A stretch of 64,000 bases of DNA from a bacterium. GTDB taxonomy: Bacteria; Verrucomicrobiota; Verrucomicrobiia; Limisphaerales; UBA11358. Shown here piece after piece: positions 63,591 to 64,000 of the stretch (positions are counted from its first letter, which is position 1; the number at the start of each line of letters is the position of its first letter). The stretch spans positions 62,001 through 126,000 of the forward strand of contig JAKALA010000002.1 in assembly GCA_021813325.1 (NCBI GenBank), in the 5' to 3' direction. The notes beneath the pieces were generated by a model, which made no database searches, was not told the DNA's origin, and worked only from the letters and a program-made list of their open reading frames with translations. The position numbers and the translations under genes were made by a program.

Positions 63591-64000
63591 TTACGGGATG
63601 TAGTTGAGGATGGACATCTGCATCAGCTTGGTGCCGCTTTGCAGAGCCGCTTGATACGCGGTTTGGGCATGGCTCAGTTGGACCATGGTTTGCACCAGGT
63701 CCGCGCTGGAATTTTTGGAGATGTTTTCATCCAGCGAACTGGCCCGGGTGGTGGCAAAGGTGGCGGCAATATTTAGACGGGTTTGCACCGCGCCGTTGTT
63801 GCTGATTTGATAGAGCTGGTGGTTCTCATCATTCTGAATATTGGCCGAATCGGTCGTGGAAACAGCCGTGGAATTGCCGCTGTTCAAATTGTTTTGCAGC
63901 GACAGGAGATGATTGAACAAATCGGCCCCGGAGGAACTGTCGGTGATCAACCCGCGGGGACCGGAGCCGGAGGTGTTTTCGCCGGGCACATCGACGGACA
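63591..64000 (-). CDS. flgL: Flagellar hook-associated protein FlgL (HAP3), C-terminal part, truncated by window edge
   Basis: The open frame continues past the window end; 136 residues are visible. The C-terminal helix matches the flagellin-family D0/D1 pattern: Ala-Asp-Leu-Val-Gln-Thr-Met-Val-Gln-Leu, Ala-Gln-Thr-Ala-Tyr-Gln-Ala-Ala-Leu-Gln-Ser-Gly, and the final Ser-Ile-Leu-Asn-Tyr, as in FlgL, the junction between hook and filament. Flagellin (FliC) also shares this pattern but usually ends in Leu-Leu-Arg or similar, so FlgL is favoured. It would be the first gene of the flgL-fliW-csrA group. Confidence 0.85.
   Translation of the reverse strand, partial: SVDVPGENTSGSGPRGLITDSSSGADLFNHLLSLQNNLNSGNSTAVSTTDSANIQNDENHQLYQISNNGAVQTRLNIAATFATTRASSLDENISKNSSADLVQTMVQLSHAQTAYQAALQSGTKLMQMSILNYIP

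Noticed and set aside
63591-64000. Assignment of the partial gene as flagellin fliC
   Set aside because: The C-terminal helix and position next to fliW/csrA fit flgL better; the N-terminal half outside the window would decide it.

Overview
The window looks like a chromosome segment of a member of the Verrucomicrobiota, probably the Pedosphaera/Limisphaera group. This is inferred, not proven. The evidence is: (i) very large secreted proteins with Ig-like/HYR arrays that end in a short C-terminal module finishing in Phe-Phe-Arg-Leu-Arg, (ii) few clear Shine-Dalgarno sequences, (iii) an ATP-synthase subunit a with a long, signal-like N-terminal extension, and (iv) a carbohydrate locus built on secreted glycosidases plus a sodium/sugar symporter, without SusC/D genes. 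Base composition is even across the window, and no insertion sequence, integrase, prophage, CRISPR array, tRNA or rRNA was recognised.

Layout. 1-6.7 kb: the 5' end of a secreted protein (minus strand) diverges from a 2,073-residue S53 (sedolisin/kumamolisin) protease with a 483-bp internal tandem duplication. 6.7-10.9 kb: tilS, rpsO and pnp, closed by a terminator. 11.1-12.0 kb: a membrane-anchored GldG-like protein on the minus strand. 12.3-16.9 kb: a three-gene porin-cytochrome cluster (nine-heme secreted cytochrome, MtrA/DmsE-like multiheme cytochrome, MtrB/PioB-like outer-membrane barrel), a candidate extracellular-electron-transfer conduit. 17.1-18.0 kb: gluQRS. 18.1-24.7 kb: a complete F1Fo ATP-synthase operon (a-c-b-delta-alpha-gamma-beta-epsilon) bounded by terminators. 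24.8-27.8 kb: a flippase-like membrane protein converging with a PIG-L deacetylase and a GT4 glycosyltransferase. 28.1-30.3 kb: alpha-glucan phosphorylase. 30.5-32.1 kb: two ABC-2 permeases without a nearby ATPase. 32.2-33.0 kb: a TlpA-like thioredoxin.

33.1-52.0 kb is the metabolic centrepiece: a ROK-family regulator followed by ten same-strand genes, several overlapping by 4 bases. They encode L-arabinose isomerase (araA), ribulokinase (araB), ribulose-5-phosphate 4-epimerase (araD), two GH51 alpha-L-arabinofuranosidases, two cysteine-dependent beta-L-arabinofuranosidases (GH127 and probable GH146), a GH43 enzyme, a lipoprotein aldose 1-epimerase and an SSS-family symporter. Together they form a self-contained route: release alpha- and beta-linked L-arabinofuranose outside the cytoplasm, equilibrate anomers, import the monomer with sodium, and convert it to D-xylulose 5-phosphate.

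52.3-64 kb (minus strand) reads flgL, fliW, csrA, then a 904-residue TPR/hexapeptide-acetyltransferase/double-methyltransferase fusion and a 2,484-residue polypeptide carrying about six glycosyltransferase modules plus TPRs. The link to flagellar genes suggests a multi-enzyme 'glycan assembly' pair acting on a flagellar (or other surface) protein. This pair and the porin-cytochrome cluster are the two most interesting systems in the window.
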